Below are positions 34,401 to 48,351 of a stretch of DNA of 64,000 nucleotides, one piece after another; the first letter of the stretch is position 1, and each line of letters opens with the position of its first letter. Where the stretch lies: the NCBI GenBank assembly GCA_910591455.2, contig OU342818.1:18935321-18999320 (forward strand). The letters are read 5' to 3'. Both the position numbers and the translations under genes were made by a program. Under the pieces are notes generated by a model. That model made no database searches and was not told where the DNA came from. It saw nothing but the letters and a program-made list of their open reading frames with translations. The DNA comes from Pholis gunnellus (taxonomy: Eukaryota; Chordata; Actinopteri; Perciformes; Pholidae).

Positions 34401-37400
34401 AGCAGCAGCATAACAAAACGGTTTCTCTTCCACAGAATGTGAAGTAACTAAGTGAAAAAAAAGTGCGAGGACAGAACGGTAGAGATAGAGCGTGTCGTCC
34501 TCTAATCGAAAGATTGGCAGCTCGATCCCTAGCTCCTCCTCCAGTCCATATGTGGAAGTGTCCTTGGGCAAGATACTGTATACAAATTGCTTCTGAAGGC
34601 TGTGCCCTCAGTATGTGAATGTGCACGAATGTTTAGATCAAGGTGGCACCTTGTATGGCAGCCTCTGTCATGTGTGAATGGGAGAATGTTGACATGTAGT
34701 GTACAGTGTTTTGAGTAGTCGGAAGACTATAAAGAAGCTTTATAAACACAAGTATATTTTCCATCCATTACCAAAAATCCAAGCAGGGTAAAGGATGTGT
34801 ATTAAATCCATGTAGTCTATCTGTATTTCTGTTTTTCTAATTTAATACAACAAGCCTGTGAATACCAAGTTACAGACAATACGCCTGCAACTAGTTACCC
34901 GATGCGTTGGTGTGAGAGGAAGACGAGCTAGTCTGGGAGATTGAGATGCACTGCAGAGAAGAGGACGAGACAGTGTAGATACTATATGTGCAAAGGAGAC
35001 GGCTGATTTGTTGTAAGTAATGAGCTTGGGAGACTAGATGGTCTGTGTAACTTGATAAAGAGCAGATTGGATCTGTTCATTGTATAGTAACAGTTGGTGA
35101 GTTGTCTGAGTGAAAACAAATTGCTAAATTACAGTGATGTAAAAAAAAACGTAAAGGATGCACCAATAAATCTGCTGCTAGTTATAAATGTGTTCAGGCT
35201 ACCGGCTCTCAAAGATTGCAAAATAAAACACATAGAGGATCTGAAGAGGGGCCAAGATGTTGATATCAGTGCTCTTATGAGTGGTGATTATCATATAATA
35301 ACTTTGGCATTGATCTGGTTGTCATAATTGGTCTTTTTTGACCTTTTAGTTGGTAACATGTCGCCTACTGGAATCATTATACAGTACAGTGATGCTAGTG
35401 ATGATGATGTTCATGATAATCATACTCCTAACACTGTTGAAGGTTGGTGTGTTGTAAGACAATACGCCGTATGGGTCAAATATACAATATGATTCTATCA
35501 ACATGAGGCGGTGCACTGAAAAACTATACATTACTCCGTTCACTGGAAAGGAGGGTGACGTGATTAGCTAACCGCGCTGCTCCTGCTGAAGCTGCATGTG
35601 GTGTAGAATCTTGAGGTGTTGATGATGATAAATCGACCCGCAATCAGAACGCTGCGGTAGACAATAATGTCGGCCATGGACGAGATGGGGCGCTTAAATC
35701 AATAGGGGGCAGATTCATCCTCTGGCAGAGGTGATATAAGTCATATACATATCAGAGACGTGCCAGCTCTTGATGCTTCTCTTAGTGTCTTGATTTAAGA
35801 GACAACAATCTTGATCACCTTGAGCCCAGTGCCCAACAGTGTCAGAAACAGGCTGTCTGCTGTAATGAACATAGCTAATCGTGTTGTCCCTGCTGTGTGC
35901 TGTCGTGTCCGTAGCTGTTGGGGATGATGTATTGACCTGCAATCAGAATGTCACGGTAGACAATAATCCAGGCCACGGTCAGTGTGGGGAGTGAATCCGT
36001 AAGGGGCTCTGATTCATCCTCGACATGGAAGAGACTTGCCAGATTGTAATGCTTTCTGAGCTGTGTCAGCATCTTGATTTTACAGAAAATAATCTTTTAA
36101 TCTCAAGCACCTATCAGTGATAGGCCGTCTGGTGTAATGGAGCAGGCTTTTAGAGGATTCACCATCAGGTGGTGTGTTGAGTGCTTACAATGTACTGGCA
36201 GTCTATGAAAAATTGCAATATGCAAAACAATTGCCCAGAGCGGTTAGTTTCAAACACATGCATGAAGTATTCACAAAATTTGAGAAATACTTGGATGCAA
36301 AATGTGCAGTCTTTCATCATAGCTAATCGTAAACGCCTGCAGTGTTTCTAAAGACATGATGCCCCACAGCAGCATATCCTCTGCTGCTATTAGTAGTAGC
36401 AGAAGACATATTTATTGTATTCTTTACGTTATTACTCATAGTATTGTTATTGGCATTCTATTATACTTACAGCTACTATTATTATTTGTATTAGTCCTTT
36501 TTCTTTTATTATTATAGCTGTTGTGCTGTTACTGTTGTTGCTGTCTCTCTCTCTCTCTCTCTCTCTCAATCTCTCTATGTCCCTCTCTCTCTTTTCAACC
36601 CTCTATAAAATAAATTGGAAATTAAATGAAATTTAGTTATACCTACACATTGAGCGCTGTTATTTGATTGAAAACCAAAAAGTGAAAAATATCTCTGTTA
36701 TTATTTCTACCACACTTGTGAAATTCTGTTATACCACAATTTTAAGCAAATTCAGTTTTAAGCAACCCAAAGCACAAGATGTCATACCTTGTAACACACT
36801 GAAATACTGTGAGGCATGTGAAAAAAAAAGTATGCGCCTAGAAAGAATCTGCATAAGTGTGCACCCACTCGCACCGCGGAGAGCAAAGATCGGACAACAA
36901 AGTGCCACATGAATATTTGATTCCGTCAAAAGGGAAAAAAGAAAAGAAACACGGAGAAAGTACATCATGTTTGAATTGGAGACTCTGCATCATAATGGAG
37001 CGCATGAGGCAAAATTTGCGTGCGCTTCAATAAATCCAAAATGTGTGGACACTTCTGTGAAATGCTACAGACTGCCAAACTACCTCAGTTATACATTCAA
37101 AGCGCATAATGCATCCAGATTTGACAAGTCTATAGTGTTGAAGTACTTTGTGATGGATGGGATCACACCGCTGGTGACGATGAGAGGTAGCAGGGTCATT
37201 CTAATGTGTGACAAAGCATCTGACAGTGCTGGATGGATTCATTCAGTCTGCTACCCAATGTGTCTGTCAAAACCACCTGCTGCCTCAGGGTTTGAGGATA
37301 TGGAGAAAGGTTATTTTCCCATCAAGTTCAACACTAGAGAGAATGAGTACTACACAGGCAATTGCCCAAATCCTTCCGACTACGAGTATGACGAGATGAG

Positions 37401-40400
37401 TGACAGCAAGAAAAAGGCTTTTATGAAGTGGTATGATACAGTCCGAGGAAAATCCTTTTGTTTTCAATCAGAGATTCGGCGCTACTGTATAATGATGTGG
37501 AAGTGTTGCGCAAGGCTTGGCTGATTTATCGCGAGACTTTTCTTGAGCGCACACTGCGAGATCAGGTTGCATTCACCATTCTGACATCTAGCTTTATGAG
37601 GCTCAAAACACTATTTTTTACCTAAAAGACGCTGTGTCTCTCACGTGTGAAGGCACATACACCACACAGGAAATATTCAGATGCGTCTATACAGTAGCTT
37701 TTAACATGTAGCTCATACAGAAAACATTGAGATCAAACGTGTATTCAATCATCTTGGTGAACAGCTGTTCACAGCACACTACGTGGGCGGGTATGATGCA
37801 GCTACAAACACCTGTGTTAAGTGTCAAATGCCATGTGCAGTCTTATTTAATCCTGACACCAAAGTCTCTTACGGGAAGCTATATTAAAATAATAGACGCC
37901 TTGGAAACACAACATGTGTACTGTGCTCCAACCAAAAGGCTTCTTCCACCCTATGAATTGCTCCCGAAGGCTGTGCCATCGTTGTGTGATTGGGTGTAAA
38001 TGTTAGATGGAGTTCTGATGGGCAGGTGGCACCTTGCATGGTAGCCCCTGCCATCAGTGTATGAATGGGTGTCAATGGGTGAATGATGACATGTAGTGTT
38101 AAAGAGCTTTGAGTGGATGAACTAGAAAAGCGCTGTACAAGCACAGTCCATTGCCAGCCGTCAGGCGTGTGGGGATATAATATAATAAATAAGTCGTATC
38201 TTTTACATTACACAGTCAATATTTGTTCCTTCGCACTGTTTGTGCTCTTAGCAATTTACAGAAACCCTTAACTTGTATTTAGCAATTGTTCAACAATATT
38301 GTTGGTCATTGTTACATTTTATATATATTTACATATACAAACATACAAACCTATTTTTCAAATTGTTTGTGTGTACATAAAAGTACTATATTTTTGCTGT
38401 GTCTATTTGTATATTCATGTAAATTGTGTGTAAGTATATTGAGAGCGTTTTGGGCCACTCGGGGACAGCACAACAAGCTGTAAAATACAATAGTAACACC
38501 TTATCACATCCAGCAGACACAGAGCAACGTTAGCATTCATCTGGAGTCGTGTTTGCGTCTACCCGATGAATGACGTTCCAATATTCATTGTTCTTTTAGC
38601 TCTGGGTTGGTCTCCACCAACTCCTGAAAAAAACCTATTCCGTCTCAATGTCTGTCTGCAGTTTGATGCTAGGCAGGAAGTCTACGATGGATTTATTGGA
38701 GCTGCCTGCTGCCGCTGGAAATGAGTTTGATGAGAGCCACGAGGCTGAAGAACCAACGCTGTAACGCTATGCACCATAAAACCAAAAGCTAAAAGTGGCT
38801 CAAAGGCTCTCTGGATCTGAGGGGAGCTGCAGGTTTGGTGGGTTTGTCACGAGTGAGGTCTTTCCCATTACACACAGTCATTTGATCCACATGCCACCCC
38901 ACTGCCGGACCCCCCCCCCCCCCTTTCTTATGATGTCTGCAGGCTGCACCGAGAGCTGGATGTGGGTAGAAGACGAAGTAGGTCAGACAGGAGCATACTG
39001 CAGTGGTTTGCGTGCCATAGGAGCCCATGTTCTGCTGCTCTGCTTGGTTTTGTGCTGCAGAAAAAAAAATATGGACAGAGAGGAAGATATATATATATGT
39101 AGATCTATGTAGAGAAAGAAAGAGCACGAGGAGAATACAGCAGAACGTATGTCGGCACAGAGTATTAGAGAGGGAAAAAAGAGAAAAGAAACCAAGGGCA
39201 TTTGCTGGCCCTGTCCGCCTGGAGCTCAGCGCGGTGCGGTGCAGTGCGATGCTGCAGCAGTGGTGGAGCTCCGCCTCCCAACTCCATGAGGTAGCAGTTT
39301 CTCATCACTGCTGCCTCATGAGCAGTGATGTCATCTTCAGCTTATTATTTGCCACTAACCGTTCCATTGGCGGGCTAAATGACTAATCCGACTGTTTTAT
39401 TACTCAGTGCTTTGCTGCTGTGCAACACAGAGCATGACATCTTTTCTTCTGTTACACACACACATATGGGATCTGGAGGCCTGACACTGCTTTTGTGAAA
39501 GGAAGTCATTCTCAATATTATAGAGATTCACAGGTGAATTAAGCAAGACTTGGTGGATATTTACTATGCATATTGCAAATTACTGTCAGGGTCACTGCAA
39601 TTTTTTGTTTGTTAGGTATTTACTAAGATTACAGAAAGACATAGTGTTTATTTGAATAAAGTGCCACTGAAAATGACCCGGTACTGGACTGTTTGAGTCA
39701 CAGATTCATACCTGGAAAACAGTTTGATGATAAATTGACTGTTTTTGCAGCAGAACCTGGAATATTGGAATACTGCAATCATGCAGTCTTTAACCATGCA
39801 AGGATGTTTAGCCTGTGTTGTCGGGGCAGTCTTGATAAAAAAAAAAACTATTTCTTTCATTTTAAGGTCCTTGTAAGAAGCGTGCCTTGCCTTTTTTTCA
39901 GAAAGTTAGCATTTCTTTCCAGCTTGTTGGGAAATGCATGCCTAAGCATCTTTACAAAATGCAACGAATGCTGGAAAGCCAGAGAGCTGTGAGTGGAATC
40001 TTAACTGCAGCTCTGCACCTCCGATTAGCTTGATAGAAGAGGAGTGATGCAACGTTCTCCTGCCAGCTGCCCCCAAGTTAACTACAGTCAACTGAAGTGG
40101 CCTAGGCTTTTAGGAGCTTAGATAAATGACATAAATGAAGCCGTTGATTTGCTTGTCTCTGATTGCTTTATAACTACCTCGGTCATGTATTCGCTCAGTG
40201 ACCTTGATCTTTTGAAGACCAGCAGCCGTCCTGTCAGCCAATGATCAGCTTTGTTTGTGTTACTATGTGTCTGCTCAACAGCCACCACAAAATAGAATTA
40301 AATGTGGACTCTTAAATCCTTCAGATAATAAACAACCAAACAAAGGTATTGTTAGATATAGTTACACATTGCCATGGCCTCCAGTACCACCGTACGGAAT

Positions 40401-42616
40401 CCTGGAGTTATCTTGAATCAGGATGTGTCCTTTAGCTCCCACATGAAGCACACTTCAAGGACTGCCTTCTATTAAATACGTAACATTACAAAAACCAGAC
40501 ACATCCAAAACAATGCAGAGAACTAGCCCACGCATTTGTTACTTCTAGGCTGGGAAATGTAATTCCATATTATCCAGCTACCCCAATAAGTCTCTCAGAC
40601 TCGTCAGCTGATCCAGAATGATAAATGATAAATGGACTGGACTTGTATTTCTCTTTTCTAGTCTTCCGACTACTCAAAGTGCTTTAACACTACATGTCAT
40701 CATTCACCCATTCATACACCGATGACAGGGGCATGGTTATATAATATTCATACACCACAGGAACAGCCTGCTGGAGCTAATTGGGGTTAGGTGTCTTGCC
40801 CAAGGACACATCGACATGGACTAGCGAGCGAGCCGCCGATGCTCTGATCCTGCTCTACCACCGAGCCACAGAATGCTGCGGCACGTGTACTGACTAGGAA
40901 AACAGATCCTATTGGTCCCATGTTACTGATGCTTCTCTGCAGTGGCTCCCTTAAGTACCCTATTACCCCACTAGATCAACGTTCTACCAGAATGCCGGGT
41001 TTGTGATTTCTAAAGTCTCCAAAATGGGAGCCAGAGCCTTCAGCTCGTCACGCTTTCTGTCCTGTGGAACCAGGTAGGAGTTTGGGTACCAGAGGCATAC
41101 ACCCTCTCCACATTTAGGAGTGGGCTCAAGTCCGTGGAGATGGTGTGCCTTCTCGTCTTGCAGGTTGCCATGGATCGCGGTCCGCCTGGATCTTGGCTGC
41201 TCTTATTGCCGTGGTTCTGCTTGACACCCACTGCTGCTATAATTGTTATGAGTCATATTACTTTTATAGTGTTGCTATCGTTGTCGCTGTGTCTCTGTGT
41301 CTTTCTCTCAATTTCAATTCAATATGCTGAATTGGCATGAAGGGCAATATTATGTGACATTGATCACACTGTAACGCAAATTTGTGAACACCCTAAATTA
41401 CACACAAATACCATTTTAACACATGTAAACCAGTTTTACAATTGCACACATTAGACTATTACTTTATATAATGTTCACAATGATTCCATTTGAAGGCAAA
41501 TCAACTTCCAATACATTTTTAAACGGATCCACCAAAATCAATGAGATAACACATGGTTAGCTGTCGGTCAAACACTTTGCAATGATTTTCAGATTTACCA
41601 TTTCTCAGCCCATCGAACACCGTCCACATTTCAAAACATTAACAATAGCATGAAGTCTGACAGCCTGGTGGAAGTTCCACAAAATAACAAACACCACTTT
41701 TTGCAACATCTTATTTTACGGCCCATCAGGAACAATCCGGATATTTTTAATGCAAATAGAAAACCACTGAATTGCCGCACATAGAACAATAAAGGCATCA
41801 CGCATCCAGAAGTGCGGCATCATGAGCAAACCAAATCCTCAACTTTAATCATACGTTTCAATAAAAATGTAATATATAACCACCAACCTAGATCTTCCTC
41901 CCTCCACCTCAGAATTACTTAGCATCCCCTCTTCAAAAAAGACTAAATCCTCTTCAAATCCGTCAAAACTTCTAATTGTTATCCCTTTATATAAGTTTGT
42001 CTTTTTATTGATAAGCATAAAATCTTGAAATAAGTTGCTTAGAGCTTTTGGTAGGAAGTTAAACGGGTCATAATTTCCTCTCTATCTCTTTTATATTGCT
42101 GTGAAAACGCCTCCTTCAAACTACTGTATTTAATCAACCGTTGTTCCACAAACTACATTTCACAAGATTATAATTGCACACATCATGATGATGACTAATG
42201 TTTGCTGAGCAGAGCATGAAGCGTCATAATGTTACTCAGTGGAACCTCAGTCCGTAGCCACTGTTTCTCTGTGCTCATTTCAACACAGATGTGTAGTTCC
42301 CTATGGAGGATTATCAGGGACGAGCAACTACAAAGCATTGATTACTGAACATGGGCAGTAAAAATGTATTTAACTCTAAGATGGTTAAACTGTGTGGTTC
42401 ACATGCGTACCAACCCGTGAGGGGGGGTCTGCACAGTTCACGGATTAACTGGTCCATTACACCTCTCGTGAACAGCAGATTTTGTTGCTGCCATGGCATT
42501 TAAGCTGTGAGAGACTCATTTAAGTATATATTCCTTTAGATCTGCATTCTATCAATCTACACTTTGCCTACTATTTATGGCTTTTTCTGGCATTATTACA
42601 TTTTGTAATTACTTCC

Positions 42617-42674
<58 letters not shown>

Positions 42675-42908
42675 CAGAAGTTGTATTATCCCAAGGGAAA
42701 TTACTGCGCAGCAGATGCAATACAAAATGGAAAGAGTGTAAATACAAAGAGTATTATATAAATATATATTTCATTGCATTTCAGAGTCTAGGCTACAACA
42801 AACTGAAGTATAGGTGGCAGCTGAAGGTATCAAAGCATCATCTACACTGAGCAGCATAGGCAAACCTTCAAATAAGTATGTTTGCAGTCACTGAGGAACC
42901 CACAGTAA

Positions 42909-42989
<81 letters not shown>

Positions 42990-45900
42990 AGCAAAAACAT
43001 ACTCATACTCCTATCATCTGCAATCCAGCAGCATGTCACTCTCCCTGCCTGTGAAACTGTGAGACCAAACTGTAAACTACATGCTCTCCTCCACATTAGC
43101 CTTTGTCCGCTTGGATTGTTGCGAATTAGGGTTCTTGCAGACTGCTGTACATTACGGGCTAACTGGACGCCTTGTACTTCAAAGAGAAACAGGCCGTCAC
43201 AATCCATACTCCTGGAGGAGAGGATGTTCTTGTATCTGGAAAAATGACAGTTTCGTTGTTGTAAATTTGACGGTTACAAAGTGTAAGTGGCAAGAGAGTG
43301 CCATAATTATGTAACACTGGATAACAACAGTAATGGTTATTGAATAAAGTGACAATAACAGACAACAACAAGTTTTTGCATATTCTGTGACAGCACCACC
43401 TGCTCATCATCTTCCAACGTGTATTCAAGCAGACCTGAGAGCTGTCAGCCTACGCTGGACTGCCCCATGTATATGACACCCAGCGCCACCCCCCCCCCCT
43501 TTAATATTCACCATATCTACACTCGCACTCACTTCACTTCAATAAAAAGGATCAGCCGCAAAACCTCTGGAGCAAAAATAATAAAGCTGTGAAAACACTG
43601 CGAAAGCAACTTCTTCTGTGTTTGATATATGCTCTAAACGGCAATATAATAGGTTTATATTTGCACTCTTTGTATTTGCAGTCTTCCTACATAGCCTAAG
43701 TGCTGCACAGCAATTTTTATTAGGAAAAATAAAGTTTTATTGTATCTTATCCCAACCTGCGAGAGGCAGTACTCTTTTGGCCCTGTACTGTCCAATAAGC
43801 AAAAAGGAATAATCGTCCATTACGAATGAATGTCTTGTATTTTCTCTTTTGCTCTTGTGTTTTGTGAAAGGTTATGTTTTTTGAGTTGTTGTCATTATTT
43901 CTGAAATGTGTTGTTTTCTGAAATGTTCTCGTGTTTTCTGAGCTGTCATTGAGTTTTGACTCTCAGGGCCACTGTACATCAAATCACATGACCTGCTTTT
44001 CAAGTGAGTCTTGTCACTAACAATATTAACGACTAACAGTGGTCTCCTGGGTGAAAGTCCTGGGATTGTTTCACCCATCCACCAGCCTTTCAACCGACCT
44101 GTGACCGTGGACTATCTTGCGCTTTGATTGTCTAAAAAGGACGCAGGTGTGTTTACATTGGAGGTAGCTGAAAGCCTGATGCGTCGCAAACGCACACTAA
44201 AGGGTACCTCCGTGCGTCGGTGTCGGATGCCGAGGAGTACTGATCAAACTGCGATATCTGACGCAGTGAGAACAGCAAGTGAAGAAATCAAACAATGAAG
44301 GGAATTGCACAGGGCAGGAGAGATCCATGAGCCATTGGCCCGTTCATGTTGATGTGCTAACATCCCCCTTTCTTTTTCCCACAGGATTACACCATCACCA
44401 TGTACTTCCAGCAGTCCTGGAGAGACAAGCGCCTCTCCTACACAGGCATTCCTCTCAATCTCACTCTGGATAACCGGGTGGCAGACCAGCTCTGGGTCCC
44501 TGACACCTACTTCACTAATGACAAGAAGTCCTTCGTACATGGGGTGACAGTCAAGAACCGGATGATTCGACTGCACCCTGATGGAACTGTGCTCTACGGT
44601 CTCAGGTGAGAGCGGTTTCTACTCTTCACTCTGTATTCTCTATTTGATGTGTTATTTGATAGATGAGAGGAGTAAGCAGTTGTTAACGGACAACAGTGCA
44701 AGTAGTGACATTGAAGCTATTGCTTTTAGTTGACATTATTGTGAACTGTAGAGTATCCAGGTCCCTGCTACGGCCTGCTAAAGTCCGTTGGTGGCCCAAA
44801 ATAGTGTTCAACGCGTCAAACTACTCTTTGCTTTGCTCCGCTGCTTGACTTTTTGATTTTTCCATAATCTTTTTTCATCTTTTTATGTTTTCTCCCTGCA
44901 CTGTTTAACCCTGTGTTGTATCCCAATTTCTGCAACGTACGTTCCTCCTTGCAATATTACAGAGCTAATGTACATGCGTCAGTGTTGTTCAGGGTTGTGT
45001 CCGTTTCTCCGCTCCCCTTTTTTCACAAATTGACAATTTGTATCCGGTTTTAGCCACGTTTTACTCTAAACTCTTTAGATCCTGTCTGTTTTAAACCATA
45101 TCTTTTAAACTAGGAGTACGATGTCAGCCAACGTGTACTAGACCTCTTAAGTTTAACGTTCCCGACACCGGACAGCCTGCCCGGGGCTCCTAACGTCTTG
45201 TTTCTAGCTTTAAGTTTTGTAACGCTACTAGTACCACAGATTCTAAGTGTCTACAATCGAGCAAACTAAAAACAAGACCCTCTGTGAATCAGCTTTCACC
45301 TTTGCTATGTTCATGCGCCGCCGTTGCCATAGCGAATAATAAGCACATCTTGCGGCAACCGTGGCACATCCTCAGAGCACCCTGTTTGGTTCCCACTGCA
45401 GAAGGGAGTCCTGTCACTGATTATAGTGCCTGTCAGCCAATCACACTGTTGGAACTGAGTGTTGTGTAATGATCGGTAAATAAGGAAAATAAAGTATTTC
45501 TTTCAAGCAATAAGTCCAACAACTTTTTTTTATGATTAATGATTACATAAATGGTTACTTCATCTTTTAAAGCTGATTGGCTTTTTCCAAAGAGTGGCGA
45601 CAATAGAGCCATTCTTAATTAGAATACAACTTTTCAGTTAGTAAGCAGTTTATTAGCATTGAAAACATTCCTCAAATGCGTTCCATTGGTGTTGCTCTGT
45701 CTGTGTCTCTGGAGTGTCTTTGAGGGAGAAGCAGCGGGTAAATCATTTATGAAGCCTCTTCTGGTGCAGTGTACACAGGGCCGTGCCCTCTGCAGCAGAG
45801 CACCGTTACAATGAAGTGAGCTGTGTGGAGGTAACTGAGGAAACGCTGGGCCGGTCGCTGTCAATAATTCAGTCCTCTGAGTTCAAAGGCATCCTGTGTT

Positions 45901-48194
45901 TCAGAGAGAGAGAGAAATAATGACTTGACAGTCATCAAGACAGTTTATTAAATGTTCAACCAGAGAGGAGAACACTTTAGACCACTGTTACACCACAATA
46001 AGCGGGGCCAATCACGCCGTCCCCTCGTGCTGCACTGGGACACTCTGACCATGTTGTGGTCCATCTGATTGCTGCATACGGGCAGACAATAAAGCTCTGC
46101 AGTCTGGATGAGTAAATAGAGGCTGTGACGTCATAGATCAGCTTCTGTAAAGACAGCTGTGTTCCAACGAGCACCAGGGTGAGTTATAACAACGACAAAC
46201 CCTGGTTCACAGCTAAACTCAGACAGGAGCGGGGACAAGGACTTGTATAAAGAGGCAAAGTACAGGTTTAGTAAGGCGGTGAGAGACGCTAAGCGACTGT
46301 ACTCTGAGAAACACCAGCTCTCAGCAAGTGACTCTGCTTCTCTCTGGAGAGGCCTCAGACAGATCACCAACTACAAGCCAAAAGCCCCCCCACTCCATGA
46401 ATGACCTCCGCCTCGCAAACGCGCTGAACAAATGTTACTGTCGCTTTGAAAGACAATGGGACAGTCCTGACCCCACCCACCCCTCCCCCATGACCCCCGT
46501 CCACAAGATCCAGACCACCAGGTCCCTCTCCCCCAGCTCAGCAGGGGCCCATGCCTCCCATTTTTTAAAATGAATTTATGTTTGTTTCACATCAACGGCT
46601 CTGCCTACATACAGGTGGCCTTCCTCTCTGATTGATGGAGCTCGTTGTAGTCGTAGCCCGTCTGAGAGCAATCTGCAGACAGTGCTCTGCTGTACAGTTC
46701 TAGTTTTTTCTATTTGACTCTATTTTGACTATGAACCCTGTGTAGTCATAGCATTCTGAAAGAAAGAAACTACGATGAACATCCATCAATGATAAGGCAG
46801 TGAACGACAGTGATGTTTTTGGTAAAGATGCAACAGCAGCATTAAATATCATAAAGTATCAGGTCTCCTTTAATGAAACTAAATGTAATTTTAAGTAAAA
46901 TGACACAAATAATGCAGCCATTTGTGCAAAAAATGTGAATCTTTGATTTTCATTTTAAAGAAAACTTGATATGACATGTGATCTCATTCATAATCTTTTG
47001 TTTCCTTTAAGGATATGAAGGTATATAATTGTGAGATTATGTATAGAAACAGAAATAGCATCACATATATATATAAAATGTATATAAATAAGAATTATAT
47101 ATAGCATTACCATATAAGTAATATTGTTAACAAGCATTCATGTATTAGATCTTGCTTCAGACACGGAATGGCTGAAATATTTGTTTAAAACCGGATATAG
47201 CACATAGTTTACTTCTTGTTTGATCATTTTTATGTCTTCTTCAAAATGTGCAGTTGCTAATTTGACCTACTATGCTTTGGTGGCTGTTGTGAAAAATAAT
47301 AAGATATTAAAGCTGTAAGCAGCGATGATCGGGGTCCTTTGCACCTTTGCGCACGTCAGGTGTACTGGATATATTTCTATAATTCAAATACACGATGACA
47401 TAAACTCGACACTATCAATTGAAGAGGGTGTATTCATTGTAAGTGAATTGGCAGGAGAGCGAGGAGTCACAGAGACAGTGAGAGGCAGTAAATTCAGAGG
47501 GTGAAAGAGAACGGTGGTGTGAATCTGCTTTTAATTAAACACTAGCATTTCAAGTTTGTACAGTTGAGCTACAACAACATCTTGTTGTTTTATGGCGAGT
47601 CATGTAAAATGGCCGCCACCCCAAGACAACACCGTTCCTTGAAACCTCAATCTTTTAATAACTTTTCATCGGTCAAAGGTCTTTAGACTGTACAGACCAA
47701 ATTTGAGGGTTTATCTGATGAATTATTTAGTCTGTTGAAGTACAGCGCCTCACTTCCTGTTGGGTTTAGAGCATGCTCCAAGAGACCTTTTTTAAGTTTA
47801 CATGTGATCCATTTGCTTTCCAAATTCCATCGTTCCAAAACTCAGGATTTTGATAATTTTTCATGATCAAGTTCTTTAGATAGTACTGACTGATTTGGGC
47901 GATTTGAATGAAACTTTCAGAGAATCATTCAGGTACTTATGTGGACACTAGGGGTGTAACGGTTCACACAATTCTCGGTTCGGTTCAATACGATACAGTG
48001 GTGCCGGTACGGTGTTCGGTACGTTTCGGTACGTTTTCAATAGTTTAAAAAAATATGAGTAATAAAGTAGTCTTTAATAATGAAAGGTCGTGTTTGATAC
48101 TTAAGATCTTCTCTAAAATCTTCCTCTATGAACTCAAACAGAGAGTTCGTAGAAAATGTTAGAAGTTTCATTTTTCAGACTTAGTTACAGTGCT

Positions 48195-48289
<95 letters not shown>

Positions 48290-48304
48290 ACTGTTGTTGC
48301 TGTG

Positions 48305-48351
<47 letters not shown>

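Larger units (their letters stand above)
16804..44384 (+). other. Intron 3 (27.6 kb), filled with transposon remnants
   Basis: Runs from donor gtgagt to acceptor cccacag. It holds the GA tract at 17041-17269 and the DIRS, BEL/Pao, Maverick, LINE, SINE and hAT-like remnants listed separately. In the stretches 17290-18320, 18610-19020, 19230-19865, 20700-22690, 25540-26568, 27776-28740, 32040-34170, 38160-40370 and 41110-42620 I see no gene and only scattered minor repeats. Confidence 0.93.

Noticed and set aside
42842..43247. Cys/Val and Thr/His-repeat frames on both strands
   Set aside because: Made by the (GT)39 tract; flanking parts show no domain.
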